DNA from: Thermoguttaceae bacterium
GTDB lineage: Bacteria; Planctomycetota; Planctomycetia; Pirellulales; Thermoguttaceae
DNA: 34,093 nucleotides
Assembly: GCA_028694795.1 (NCBI GenBank)
Contig: JAQVKF010000017.1
Coordinates: forward strand, 1 to 34,093
Direction of reading: 5' to 3'
The notes below the pieces were generated by a model. The model saw only the letters and a program-made list of their open reading frames with translations. It had not been told where the DNA came from and made no database searches. Positions 1 through 8,861 of this stretch are shown piece after piece. Each line of letters opens with the position of its first letter. Position 1 is the first letter of the stretch. Position numbers and translations under genes: made by a program.

Positions 1-157
1 CATATTCAGGTGTAACGGAACCGGTTTCACACAACAATTTCACCCACGCGTTGTGGGTCTTGCGATCAATCCCGAACACCGCCTTGAGCTGTTTGAATGT
101 AGCACCACCCTCTTTGAAAGCGATGGCCCGTTTTCTAAATTTCTTGTCGTATTTCAT
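1..157 (-). CDS. IS630-type transposase, N-terminal part, cut by window edge
   Basis: The reverse strand reads an open frame from an ATG at 157 to the window edge, 52 codons with no stop. It begins MKYDKKFRKRAIAFKEGG and continues with a helix-turn-helix containing FKQLKAVFGIDRKTHNAWVK, then LCETGSV. This pattern (basic start, then a helix-turn-helix ending in a W-K pair, then ETGS) is the usual N-terminus of IS630-family transposases, which bind the element ends and insert at TA dinucleotides. The DDE catalytic domain would lie to the left of the window and cannot be seen. No IS end could be recognised between 158 and 258. It could be an intact IS or a remnant. Its neighbour at 259-538 is a TA-flanked MITE, so it is a candidate partner transposase, but no match of ends has been shown. 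Confidence 0.75.
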   Translation of the reverse strand, partial: MKYDKKFRKRAIAFKEGGATFKQLKAVFGIDRKTHNAWVKLLCETGSVTPEY

Positions 158-258
158 AGAACTAGTATCGGATGTTCAAAGGATAAACTTAAATTAAATG
201 ACTATAGCAGAAGTAGCACACGTAAACTCGCTATGTGAAGTGATAGTACCAACGACTA

Positions 259-538
259 GGGTGTCACATATAATCACATAATAAAAACCGATAGCAAAGA
301 ACGAAATGACCGCAATTGGAGTGGTTGATGTCGGTTGATATTGAAGTTTGTGCGTCTAGTAAAAAGTTTTGGAAGGGGAATCTGAGGGGAAACTTTTTGC
401 AAAAAGGTTCCTCTCATGGGTTCTTCGTCTCAAAAGAGTTTGACGAAAAAGCATTTTCTACGAAAATGCTCACCCTTTTTACCTGACATTGGTGCTGCCG
501 TCGCTCCGATGGGGGTGCCAACTTGCGTGAACACACCC
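259..538 (+). mobile_element. MITE copy A, 280 bp, both internal modules
   Basis: This is a transposase-less element flanked by TA on both sides (257-258 and 539-540). The right end reads GTGAACACACCC, the inverse of the family end GGGTGTGTTCAC. The left end GGGTGTCACATA has lost about three bases against the consensus GGGCGTGTTCACATA. It is the longest copy in the window. It carries module 1 (the purine-rich stretch ttggaaggggaatctgagg, about 369-388) and module 2 (about 410-475, with the short hairpin gcattttctacgaaaatgc). No credible coding sequence is present. It lies 38 bp downstream of the FHA gene stop. Confidence 0.85.
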
Positions 539-577
539 TAGTAAAAAGTCCAATAGCCGAATGATCAATGGAACGGA

Positions 578-1687
578 TTACTCCGATTCGCTCGGCTGTT
601 CCATTTGGTGAAGATAGGCCGCCAACTGTGCCTCTACATCCAAGATATTTTGCCACTGAAAAGCGAAATAAGGATGAGGTGGCACCGCGGCCATAAGCAC
701 CGAAGATTCGGTCGAAACGGACAACGGTTGGACGTCATTCGGCTCATATGGGGCCGCGACAACGTTTTGGACAGATCGCCCGTTGGCAGGTGGAAGCGGT
801 ACGGACGGTAATGGCGGTACGACAGAGGCCACGGATGCGGCAAGCGGTGAAACACTCGGCGAAGACACTCTTTTTTCAGACGCGATGGAGGCTTCTCGTG
901 CATGTTCGCACTCGCGCATCTCCAAAGCGGCATGATCTCTTCCGAACGCCATCTTCGGCATGGTCGCCTTCGTCTGGCCCATCAACGACGTGATCTGCCG
1001 CTCACCGAGCATAGTATCCTGAAATTTTCGCAGCTTTAGATAAAGATATTGGAGCAATTCACTCATTTGTGCCATCTGACACGGAGACAAACCAGTCGGC
1101 AAACAAGGCGGACGATTCTGAAACAATTCTCGATGGCGGGCTTCGTTCGTGAGTAAAGCAGAAAAGAATTGCTGATCGGACAAACCCGATTGCAGCAACG
1201 GGTTTTCGCCAAGCGATTCCGCCGCCAGAATCTCGTCCGGAGGAAATTCACCGGAATCACACTGTTGTAATTCCGCTTCCAATTGCTTGTGAGGATGGTT
1301 CAACACATTTTGTGTGGACTGTTCGGAACCATCGGCAATAAATTTTTCCAACGCGTCATGTTTCCTAGTGATTCCGAGGAGCCGAGACATAATTTCGACG
1401 CGTGTACCGACCAACATCGTGGTATTGCCCAGCGTGACGAGATCGCCAGGGCGTAAAATCCATTGCCGCACTGGCTCGCCATTGACCCGCGTACCATTCG
1501 TGCTGTCGCAATCGGCTAATAAAACAACCCCTTCGTCTTCCTGTATCTTCAAGTGACAACGGCTCACCAGCAGATCGTTCAGTTGGATTCCGTTTCCTGA
1601 CTCACGGCCGATGGTCAAGGGCGTACGACGTACATGGACCTGGCCACGATCAGTTCCACTCAGGATGCGAAATGTTAATTTTACCAT
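578..1687 (-). CDS. FHA-domain protein
   Basis: This 369-residue protein has an N-terminal forkhead-associated domain (about 1-95), which binds phosphothreonine peptides in signalling complexes. The hallmark residues are visible: GRES at 27-30, SRCH at 42-45 and DSTNGTRVNG at 61-70. The rest (about 100-369) is of unknown fold, with a Pro/Ala/Ser/Val-rich linker around residues 280-305. There is no signal peptide or membrane segment, so it is likely cytoplasmic. The start at 1687 directly begins the FHA strand MVKLTFRIL, so it fits, although no strong Shine-Dalgarno site is seen. Family knowledge suggests a partner Ser/Thr kinase, but none is encoded in the window. The gene stands alone; MITE copy A lies just beyond its stop. 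Confidence 0.85.
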   Translation of the reverse strand: MVKLTFRILSGTDRGQVHVRRTPLTIGRESGNGIQLNDLLVSRCHLKIQEDEGVVLLADCDSTNGTRVNGEPVRQWILRPGDLVTLGNTTMLVGTRVEIMSRLLGITRKHDALEKFIADGSEQSTQNVLNHPHKQLEAELQQCDSGEFPPDEILAAESLGENPLLQSGLSDQQFFSALLTNEARHRELFQNRPPCLPTGLSPCQMAQMSELLQYLYLKLRKFQDTMLGERQITSLMGQTKATMPKMAFGRDHAALEMRECEHAREASIASEKRVSSPSVSPLAASVASVVPPLPSVPLPPANGRSVQNVVAAPYEPNDVQPLSVSTESSVLMAAVPPHPYFAFQWQNILDVEAQLAAYLHQMEQPSESE

Positions 1688-2252
1688 CGTTTTACCCGAA
1701 TATTATCTTGGTACCACTTGACGTGGGGTTCACGACCGCAACTTTAAGAAAGACACATACGGACGCAGCATAATTCGCTTTTATTGTACGCAGAAGAGGC
1801 CCCTCTGTCTCCATAAATCTTGTATTTTTTATTAAAATTTTTTTACAATAGGAAGACACCCAATCGCACAACACGGTGAATACGGCATGCCATCCAAAAG
1901 TTATCCCCAACAGGGCGCGTGGATGCCGCGAGGTGTCATATTTTCGGCTACCGATGTTTCGTTACCTCTTCGTCTCTTGACGTTCCAATAGGCGTATTTC
2001 CAACCAACATTGCATTCTTATCGTCTACATTCTTTCACACCCAAACGTTTCCAAAAAAGGTGCATTCTGCGGCTCTTGTATTCATTTATTCCATTTCGTA
2101 CAATCAATAGTGTCTCTTTATTCACTCGGATATAAAAATACACTTTTTGACACTTTTATAACTGTTTTTACAATGAAAATCATCGTGTTTTACCTGATTT
2201 TTCATGAGTATGCATATCCGTTACAACGCCTTTCCATGTATCGGAGAACATT
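1688..2252. other. Intergenic region between divergent FHA and SUMF1 genes
   Basis: About 565 bp, clearly richer in A and T than the flanking genes, with homopolymer runs near 1825-1850. I see no gene I can support. The short open frames here lack ribosome sites and family features. A promoter for the SUMF1 gene is proposed at 2147-2174. The FHA gene promoter must also lie here but was not recognised. Confidence 0.6.
2147..2174 (+). promoter_or_regulatory. Candidate sigma-70-type promoter of the SUMF1 gene
   Basis: TTGACA at 2147-2152 (perfect -35) is followed after 16 bp by TACAAT at 2169-2174 (5 of 6 matches to the -10). It lies about 78 bp before the start codon at 2253, in an AT-rich stretch. 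Function is inferred from consensus only. Confidence 0.5.
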
Positions 2253-3407
2253 ATGATGTCTATTTGTCCACAATGCGGTACGGAACAAAGGGATATTCTC
2301 CGCTGTGATGTCTGTGGATGCTCGTTGACATTGCAACAAGAAGACCATCGTACCTCTAGTCCATTACATTGGAGCGATTCGTCGCCGGATATTTCCTCTC
2401 CATTCAGCGGGAAATTTTCCATCGGCCCCAAACATGCGGTTCGGAAAAAAACACCGCCTTATCTAAGAAAGATACGGAAGGTTTTGTCCTTAAAATGGGC
2501 TGATTCATCCGCAGACTTTTTTACAGCTATTTTACTGATTTTCCATCGGAACAGAAAGTTCGTCGGGGGTATTGCCATCAGTATCATGATCTTGGCGACA
2601 TTCTCGGTGGTTTCCACAGTATATCCCGACATGATCCCCAATATACGTTCATCCGAATCTTTTCCCCAATGCTGGACATGTCCGTCAGGAATGGAATTTC
2701 GGCGGATTCCCGTCGGATCCTTCGTCATGGGCTCGCCGGAATCGGAAGAAAATCGTGACGATGAAACGCCGCACTATGTCACATTGACGCAGCCATTTTA
2801 TATAGGACTTTATGAGGTAACACAAAAAGAGTGGGAATCGGTGATGAATCAAAATTTATCAACCATTTTTGGTGACAAGTATCCTGTAGAACAGGTCAGC
2901 TGGAATGATTGCCGCGAGTTTGTCAAGGCACTAAATACTCGCTATCGATCGAAACTAGACAGTCAGTTTGGACCGGGTTGGGAATTTGCCTTACCGACGG
3001 AAGCGCAGTGGGAATATGCGTGCCGAGCCGGCACAACGGGGCCCTACGCGGGAGACCTCGACACAATGGCATGGTATGGAGATAATACATTGAGTTCTCG
3101 TCCCATCGGGCAAAAAGCACCCAACGCGTGGGGGCTATACGATATGCATGGGAACGTCTGTGAGTGGTGTCAGGATTGGCGAGACACTTATCCGTCGGAC
3201 GGGGTATCCGATCCAACGGGACCGGATTCTGGTTCGTCTCGTGTCATTCGTGGTGGCAGTTGGAATAGTCACGCGTGGGGCTGCCGTTCAGCTCGCAGAC
3301 GCCACAGTCATCCGGCATATCGATACGACAGCGTGGGATTACGCCTCGTGATTCGCCCCATGGCTCAGCACGATCCATCGCAGGCGGACCACGATGAAAG
3401 GCCATGA
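2253..3407 (+). CDS. Zinc-ribbon, membrane-anchored SUMF1-domain protein
   Basis: 384 residues. The N-terminus carries a zinc ribbon (CPQC at 5-8, CDVC at 18-21). A single membrane segment follows at about 103-124, and a SUMF1/formylglycine-generating-enzyme-like domain spans about 148-368. The domain shows the family marks GSFVMGSP, PVEQVSW, LPTEAQWEYACRAG, GLYDMHGNVCEW, RVIRGGSW and GLRLV. True formylglycine-generating enzymes use two cysteines, spaced like C-H-x-x-x-C, after RGGSW. Here the first is Ser339 and only Cys344 remains, so sulfatase activation is unlikely. Such domains also serve as ligand-binding scaffolds. The orientation implied is zinc ribbon inside, SUMF1 domain outside. 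A GGAG at 2243-2246 supports the start at 2253, although the next codon is also ATG. The gene stands alone and no sulfatase is nearby. Confidence 0.88.
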   Translation: MMSICPQCGTEQRDILRCDVCGCSLTLQQEDHRTSSPLHWSDSSPDISSPFSGKFSIGPKHAVRKKTPPYLRKIRKVLSLKWADSSADFFTAILLIFHRNRKFVGGIAISIMILATFSVVSTVYPDMIPNIRSSESFPQCWTCPSGMEFRRIPVGSFVMGSPESEENRDDETPHYVTLTQPFYIGLYEVTQKEWESVMNQNLSTIFGDKYPVEQVSWNDCREFVKALNTRYRSKLDSQFGPGWEFALPTEAQWEYACRAGTTGPYAGDLDTMAWYGDNTLSSRPIGQKAPNAWGLYDMHGNVCEWCQDWRDTYPSDGVSDPTGPDSGSSRVIRGGSWNSHAWGCRSARRRHSHPAYRYDSVGLRLVIRPMAQHDPSQADHDERP

Positions 3408-3656
3408 AATGGCGAGTCATAAAATCGCGGGAGCGAACCCATCATTCTGCCATCAGGTCTGTCATCAACAGCCCACGGTTCCCAGCCCCATTCTCCTCAG
3501 AAAACGCATCACAGATTTTTGGCTGTCCTCTTCCATTTCAGAGATGGCTATTGAACTTGCAATCCATTAAAATCTGTAGCAACGTCCCTCGGCTGAGTCT
3601 GTTGCGAGTGGGACAAAGCCCCATAAAAGCAATATTATCGTAAAGGTTATTTAAGC

Positions 3657-5987
3657 ATGAAACAATCGCTCCTTTTTCCCATTTTGTTGAGTTGGACTTT
3701 GACCGTAGGATACGCCTCGGAACCGCAGTCATCCATTCCGCTTCCGAACGTGATCGCCACACCGGAACGTATGGCGGAAGAGCGACTTTCGTTCCAAACG
3801 CACACCGCGTGGAAGCCGCGGGTCCAATTGAACGCGGATGTCGCGATGGTCTATGGAATTGACGACTCGCTTCCGGAGCGTATCCAAACGTGGCGAGAAC
3901 GAGGATATCGCGTTCATCTAATGACAGGCGTTTCGTGGGGCGGATACCAAGATTATCTGTATGGCAAATTCGATGGAGAAAACCACGAGGGCGAGGCGCA
4001 AATGGATCGGCAAGGCGAACCATTGCGACACAATCCTAACAGCGATGTTTACTACATGTCGCCCGGCGAAAGTTATGGCAAATATCTGGCCGCTGGTGTG
4101 TTGCGAGCAATCGACGCTGGTGTCGATGCGGTCTATTTGGAAGAGCCTGAGTTTTGGGTACATTCCGGTTGGGAACCGAATTTCCGAAAGGAATGGAATG
4201 CCTTTTATGGTGACGAATGGCTGGCACCGGACAGTTCGCCGGACGCCCAGTATCGGGCTTCGAAGCTGAAATATTATCTGTATCGTCGGACGCTCGCGCA
4301 GATCTTTGACGCCGTGCGAGAACACGCGAAACAAACAGGTAAACAGATTCCGTGCTACGTTCCGACACATTCACAGGTGAATTACGCGCAGTGGCGGATC
4401 GTCAGTCCGGAAGCGTCGCTATTGGACGTCGGTTGTGATGGTTATATCGCGCAAGTCTGGACAGGTACGGCACGTTCTGCGAATTTTTACCAAGGTCGCG
4501 AGGCGGAGCGAACATTTGAAACGGCATATATTGAGTATGGAGCGATGCAAAATTTGGTCCGTGCGAGTGGGCGTCGTGTATGGTATCTGAACGATCCGAT
4601 TGAGGACAATCCCGACCACACGTGGGCCGATTACCAGAAAAATTGGGAATGCACGTTGACCGCTTCGTTGCTCCAACCGGAGGTCTGGCGATATGAGATT
4701 ATGCCGTGGCCGGATCGAATTTTTTATGGTCAATATCCCACCGCCTTACCGAAGGAGCTTGAGGGTAACGCGGAAGCTGCGAAACAAGCGGAGAAAATCA
4801 CCATCCCGACGACTTATGAAACGGAACTGCAGGCGGTGATTTCAGCGTTGGGCGATATGCGGCAACCGGTTTCGGCAACGCGTTGGGAAGTTTCCGGTAC
4901 ACAGGGCATCGGTGTTCTTTTTTCCGATACGATGATGTTCCAACGTGGCGGACCTGGCGCGAGTGACGCCCATCTCGGTTCCCTATACGGCCTAGCTTTA
5001 CCGCTGATTAAACATGGGATACCGCTTGATTTGGTACAGATCGAAAATGTGACCGAGTCGAACCGGTTTCTCGATCGATACCGCATATTACTGCTAACGT
5101 ATGAGGGGCAGAAACCACCGAAGCCAGAGTTCCACGCGGCGTTAGCCGATTGGGTTCGACGTGGTGGCGTATTGGTGATGCTCGACGATGACAGCGATCC
5201 ATTTAATCAGGTTCACGAATGGTGGAATATGGGCGATTTTGCGGATGAACGGGCCTATGCCACACCGCGGCATCATCTGTTTGAACAGCTTGGGTTAGAT
5301 GCCGAAGTGACAGGCCTCCAGCGAGTGGGAGACGGTTATGTGCGTTATGAGAAACGCTCGCCCGCCGCGTTGAGTCGGCAAGAAGATGGTGCGGATCAAG
5401 TGCGTCGACTCACGGCGGAAACCGCTCAGCTGGCGGGGATTCCGTGGTCCGAAACCCACACGCTCGCACTGCGTCGTGGTCCCTACCTCGTGGTCGCGAC
5501 AATGGACGAATCCATCCAGAACGCCGACAATCAACCCGCGTCGCAACGATTCCCAGGGCGATGGATTTCCCTTTTCGATCCGCAATTTCGGATTCAGCAA
5601 GATTGGGTAAGCGGGCCAGGAAGCCGCGCGTTACTGCTCGATTTGACCGCGATTCCCGCCGATTACGCTGGCGTATTGGTAGCGGCCTGCCGAGTGCGTT
5701 CATCCGATCTGAACGCGACAGAGATGCGATTCAAGACCGATGGCATTGAGGGGTCGGTTGGCATGTTATGTGTCGCCTGTCCGGAAAAACCGTGGGAAGT
5801 CTGTGTGGGTGATACGACGATTCCAGAGTGCGATACGACCGTTTTCGAACAGGAACCACCAATCGACACGTCCCGCGTGGTTGCGAGCTACTGCTATTGC
5901 GAAGAGAACCATCTTTTGCGAATTCGCTTTTTGAATCGGGCCGATGGCGTCCAGCTACAAGTACGTACCCAAGCGGCAGCGGAATAA
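3657..5987 (+). CDS. Secreted GH42-like putative glycoside hydrolase
   Basis: 776 residues with a signal peptide (about 1-20, MKQSLLFPILLSWTLTVGYA), so it is exported. The first half (about 55-400) reads like a TIM barrel of the glycoside hydrolase type. It has acidic residues at strand ends, such as VYLEEPEFW at 159-167, and aromatic-rich loops. Residues about 475-515 (ILLLTYEGQKPPKPEF, then WVRRGGVLVMLDDD) resemble the glutamine-amidotransferase-like trimerisation domain that follows the barrel in GH42 beta-galactosidases. A beta-rich C-terminal part ends the protein. The substrate is unknown and the catalytic pair is not identified; E162, E163 and E165 are candidates. It could also be one of the hypothetical GHL families. 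It has no operon partner: 249 bp separate it from the SUMF1 gene and the next gene is convergent. Confidence 0.7.
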   Translation: MKQSLLFPILLSWTLTVGYASEPQSSIPLPNVIATPERMAEERLSFQTHTAWKPRVQLNADVAMVYGIDDSLPERIQTWRERGYRVHLMTGVSWGGYQDYLYGKFDGENHEGEAQMDRQGEPLRHNPNSDVYYMSPGESYGKYLAAGVLRAIDAGVDAVYLEEPEFWVHSGWEPNFRKEWNAFYGDEWLAPDSSPDAQYRASKLKYYLYRRTLAQIFDAVREHAKQTGKQIPCYVPTHSQVNYAQWRIVSPEASLLDVGCDGYIAQVWTGTARSANFYQGREAERTFETAYIEYGAMQNLVRASGRRVWYLNDPIEDNPDHTWADYQKNWECTLTASLLQPEVWRYEIMPWPDRIFYGQYPTALPKELEGNAEAAKQAEKITIPTTYETELQAVISALGDMRQPVSATRWEVSGTQGIGVLFSDTMMFQRGGPGASDAHLGSLYGLALPLIKHGIPLDLVQIENVTESNRFLDRYRILLLTYEGQKPPKPEFHAALADWVRRGGVLVMLDDDSDPFNQVHEWWNMGDFADERAYATPRHHLFEQLGLDAEVTGLQRVGDGYVRYEKRSPAALSRQEDGADQVRRLTAETAQLAGIPWSETHTLALRRGPYLVVATMDESIQNADNQPASQRFPGRWISLFDPQFRIQQDWVSGPGSRALLLDLTAIPADYAGVLVAACRVRSSDLNATEMRFKTDGIEGSVGMLCVACPEKPWEVCVGDTTIPECDTTVFEQEPPIDTSRVVASYCYCEENHLLRIRFLNRADGVQLQVRTQAAAE

Positions 5988-6036
5988 GACAATAGGGTCA
6001 CACAGCGGAGTCAGAGGAATCAAACGAGTGAATCAA

Positions 6037-6061
6037 GTGGCACCCAAAGGCGGAGTGCCAC
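6037..6061. terminator. Hairpin between convergent genes
   Basis: GTGGCAC (6037-6043) and GTGCCAC (6055-6061) form a perfect 7-bp stem with an 11-base loop in the 103-bp gap between two convergent genes. There is no T run, so it is a possible 3' end structure rather than a classic intrinsic terminator. Confidence 0.35.
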
Positions 6062-6090
6062 ATACCGATGTGTTGTGATCGATACAGCCG

Positions 6091-6795
6091 TTAGCGGACG
6101 AAATCGGCCTCTAATTCGTAAATTCTCAGTGAGCCGTCCGGATTAGTTTCGGGCGGATCTTTCACGGTAAATCGTCCCCCCACACCGAGTTGACGTGTGG
6201 TAAAATTGACAGTGCGACCAGGCGTCATTTTGACGAAAACATGGTGTGTATCTTTCGTATCGACCGCGCAATGTCCGCAACCGTCCGGCTGAGCGGAATT
6301 GAGCGTAAAACTTTTGACCACGCTACCTTTGCCGGGTGACATGTAACCGCGCACGAACACCTTACGGTCGCTGAGAATTTTCGAATCTTGAGGCACGATG
6401 GATCCAGCATCCTTATCTGTCGGTTGAAGTTGGGCGAATTCGATCGGTTGGTAATCGCTCGGGATCCGATTTTGGTCATGGATATAGGTCGCACCTGCCG
6501 CGACGGTGAAAAAAATGGCCGACAGATACCCCGCCGTGATGAGGTTACGGCCCGTATAAACTTCCGGATTACGACGGATCTGTTTCGCTGCCAACCAACC
6601 GCAAATGACCGCAAGAATGGGCAATGCGAACATAAAAAATTCACGATAAACAACGCAAACGCCGCTCAACAACCCGAAGACCAACGCCGCAATCGCCAGC
6701 GACGAGACCGAGCGGTAAGCGTTAACCTCGTCACCCGTCGCATCCGACATCGTGACACTGCTCTCTTTGTATTTGAACTTTTCCGAAAAACTCAT
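6091..6795 (-). CDS. DUF4190-type membrane protein with DUF3299-like C-terminus
   Basis: From the ATG at 6795 the protein has 234 residues (MSFSEKFKYKES at the start). The open frame runs upstream to 6999, but those extra 68 residues lack family character, so the shorter start is preferred; an ATG at 6819 is another option. It has two or three membrane segments (SSLAIAALVFGLLSGVCVV, then FFMFALPILAVICGWLA, then LITAGYLSAIFFTVAAG), as in DUF4190 proteins. After this comes an outside domain with KVFVRGYMSPG, a CGHC pair and HHVFVKM. That part resembles DUF3299, which usually contains a similar RGYM motif and cysteine pair. Function is unknown in both families. It is convergent with the GH42-like gene, and no partner gene is evident. 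Confidence 0.65.
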   Translation of the reverse strand: MSFSEKFKYKESSVTMSDATGDEVNAYRSVSSLAIAALVFGLLSGVCVVYREFFMFALPILAVICGWLAAKQIRRNPEVYTGRNLITAGYLSAIFFTVAAGATYIHDQNRIPSDYQPIEFAQLQPTDKDAGSIVPQDSKILSDRKVFVRGYMSPGKGSVVKSFTLNSAQPDGCGHCAVDTKDTHHVFVKMTPGRTVNFTTRQLGVGGRFTVKDPPETNPDGSLRIYELEADFVR

Positions 6796-7034
6796 CGCTG
6801 CATCCCAAGTTTTAATCATAAACCGATTGCGTGAAGTCCATGGAACTGACGCACCATGGATACGAAAGTGACGGGGGCCCCCTTGAATTGATCTACGCGA
6901 ATACGCGAGATTCCCGCCATTCGCGATGACACTCTCCCATGGGGCGATCAACCTAAGGATTGCTACGCACGACAACACGGGATGGTTCGGCTGCGGCAAC
7001 GCGAAGGCCGGAAAGGTTTCTTATTGACGTTGGC

Positions 7035-7056
7035 GTTACCAATGTCAGATAAAATG
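7035..7056 (-). repeat. Solo copy of the short dispersed motif, diverged
   Basis: Reads gttaccaatgtcagataaaa, a diverged inverse of the motif TTTTTACCTGACGTTGGTAC seen inside the MITEs. No MITE ends flank it. Confidence 0.4.
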
Positions 7057-7148
7057 ACAACCACACCATACGGCCCGACCGCTTCCGCAGCAAGCCGGAT
7101 GGGAAGTAAAAAGGGTTGCGCGGCGTCGAAGTACGCCGTGTAAAGCCG

Positions 7149-7171
7149 TAGCGCCAACGTCCGGTAAAAAG
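7149..7171 (-). repeat. Solo copy of the short dispersed motif
   Basis: Reads gcgccaacgtccggtaaaaa, the inverse of the dispersed motif with few changes. It lies just before the stop of the gene at 7176, i.e. immediately downstream of that gene in transcription direction. No MITE ends flank it. Confidence 0.55.
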
Positions 7172-7175
7172 CCCA

Positions 7176-8627
7176 TTACAACCACTTGGTATCATGAGAA
7201 TGCAGGAACGAGTCGATATCCGCGGCAGCGGCCTTCCCCGCGCCCATCGCCAAAATGACCGTTGCGGCACCGGTTACGATATCGCCACCTGCCCACACGG
7301 CGGGACGACTTGTCCGTCCGGTTTCGGTGAACGTCCGAATATATCCACGCTGATTCAGTTCCAAACCTGGCGTCGATTGAGCGAGAACCGGGTTCGCGTT
7401 CCCACCGATGGCCACGATTGCTAAATCGATATCAATGGTAAATTCGGCGGGCGCCCCATCGGCATTGGTTTTAGGAACCGGGCGACGCCGTCCAGAAGCG
7501 TCCGGTTCACCCAACACCATTTCTTGACATCGAGCGGCTTTCAAACGTCCTTTTTCATCACCCAAATATTCCACTGGTGCGGAGAGGAATTTGAAGATAA
7601 TTCCTTCTTCCATGGCATGGTGTACCTCTTCTCCACGGGCGGGCAGTTCTTCTTGCGAACGGCGATAAATAATGTAGACATTTTCGCCGCCCAATCGTTT
7701 CGCCGTACGTGCGGCATCCATCGCCACGTTGCCACCACCGACGACCGCCACGTTTTTCCCCAGCAATACCGGTGTATCGTACTCCGGAAAACGGTACGCT
7801 TTCATTAAATTCGAGCGTGTTAGATATTCATTTGCTGAATAGACTCCACCCAGATGTTCGCCAGGAATGTGCATAAACGACGGAAATCCCGCTCCAACAC
7901 CGATATACACGGCGTCATATTTAGGTTCACCATTCTCGCCATTGAGAATCTCGTCCACCATGATTGACGTACCAACCGCCTGGTTCAGTTCCAATCGAAC
8001 GCCCAACTGCTGAAGGTAATCGACTTCTTTCTCGACGATCGCTTTCGGAAGTCGAAACTCCGGAATCCCATACATGAGCACGCCGCCCGGACGATGGAAC
8101 GCCTCAAAAATCGTCACTTCGTACCCGAGTAGCGAGAGGTCGCCCGCCACAGTCAATCCCGACGGTCCCGCACCGATGACCGCGACCCGTTTACCATTAG
8201 GAGCCGCTTTGGTTGGAAGATGGATGAGTTGGTGTTCCCGTTCGTAATCCGCCGCAAAACGTTCCAAACGTCCGATACCGACGGGTTCATTTTTTTTGCC
8301 CAACACACACATGCTTTCGCACTGTTTTTCTTGCGGACACACACGCCCGCAGACAGCGGGCAGACAGTTCGTTTCCTTAATTTTCTGAGCCGCCTCTGCG
8401 AATTTCCCTTCCGCAATCAGCGCGATAAACTCCGGAATTTTCACCGCCACGGGACAGCCGGTACGACACATCGGTTTTTTGCATTGCAAACATCGACGCG
8501 ATTCCTCGACAGCCATCTCCTCGGTATACCCTTTCGGAACTTCCAGAAAATTATGAATACGCTCCTGTGGAAGTTGTTCCGGCATAGGCGTCTTTTTAGG
8601 TGAACGATTCGGATTCAAATTCGGCAT
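7176..8627 (-). CDS. gltA: Glutamate synthase (NADPH) small-subunit-type FAD oxidoreductase
   Basis: 483 residues, full length for the family. The N-terminal iron-sulfur part has cysteines at 46, 49, 54 and 58 (CLQC, then CRTGCP) and at 93, 97, 103 and 107 (CGRVCP, then CESMC). An FAD-binding Rossmann fold follows (VIGAGPSG, 150-157). Next comes an NADPH-binding fold (VVGGGNVAMDAART, about 295-308), and a final FAD motif WAGGDIVTGAATVILAMGAGK completes it. These subunits pass electrons from NADPH to a partner that reduces 2-oxoglutarate and glutamine to glutamate. Stand-alone versions are annotated as homotetrameric glutamate synthase or as the NADPH subunit of NfnAB/SfrAB. No large subunit or NfnA-like partner is adjacent, so the true partner is open. 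The start at 8627 has a weak AGAAG site; Met15 is an alternative. The symbol follows the family model for the stand-alone form. Confidence 0.85.
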   Translation of the reverse strand: MPNLNPNRSPKKTPMPEQLPQERIHNFLEVPKGYTEEMAVEESRRCLQCKKPMCRTGCPVAVKIPEFIALIAEGKFAEAAQKIKETNCLPAVCGRVCPQEKQCESMCVLGKKNEPVGIGRLERFAADYEREHQLIHLPTKAAPNGKRVAVIGAGPSGLTVAGDLSLLGYEVTIFEAFHRPGGVLMYGIPEFRLPKAIVEKEVDYLQQLGVRLELNQAVGTSIMVDEILNGENGEPKYDAVYIGVGAGFPSFMHIPGEHLGGVYSANEYLTRSNLMKAYRFPEYDTPVLLGKNVAVVGGGNVAMDAARTAKRLGGENVYIIYRRSQEELPARGEEVHHAMEEGIIFKFLSAPVEYLGDEKGRLKAARCQEMVLGEPDASGRRRPVPKTNADGAPAEFTIDIDLAIVAIGGNANPVLAQSTPGLELNQRGYIRTFTETGRTSRPAVWAGGDIVTGAATVILAMGAGKAAAADIDSFLHSHDTKWL

Positions 8628-8861
8628 GGTTCTTCTCTATATGCTAAGCTCGTTAATATTGCGGAAAAAGTCATCCAGAAGATAACTGTGGTTTCTACTC
8701 ATCCCCATCCCCACGCAGGCATTTCCTCTGCAGCCTTTGCCAACGGACTTCACCCGTCCCGCAGGGCCCTTCCTCAGGTTCTACTCATCGAATTGCGGAT
8801 ATTCCTCGCAACGTTGATATCTCCCAACATCCATCGACTTCGGTCATTCTCGGATATTCGA

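Larger units (their letters stand above)
6796..7175. other. Intergenic stretch with decayed repeat motifs
   Basis: About 380 bp between the DUF4190 gene and the end of the glutamate-synthase-type gene, both on the minus strand. The left half may code if the upstream start of the DUF4190 gene is used. The right half holds two copies of the short dispersed motif (7035-7056 and 7149-7171). No other gene is supported. Confidence 0.5.

Noticed and set aside
1692-1910. 72-codon frame ending 5 bp before the FHA gene
   Set aside because: Starts at TTG without a ribosome site in an AT-rich gap and has no recognisable features.
3404-3643. 79-codon open frame overlapping the end of the SUMF1 gene by ATGA
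   Set aside because: The overlap looks like translational coupling, but the sequence has no family features and no good ribosome site; kept out as unsupported.
6796-6999. N-terminal extension of the DUF4190 protein to the ATG at 6999
   Set aside because: The extra 68 residues are not membrane-like or family-like, and the ATG at 6795 directly precedes the conserved part; the extension remains possible but is not preferred.
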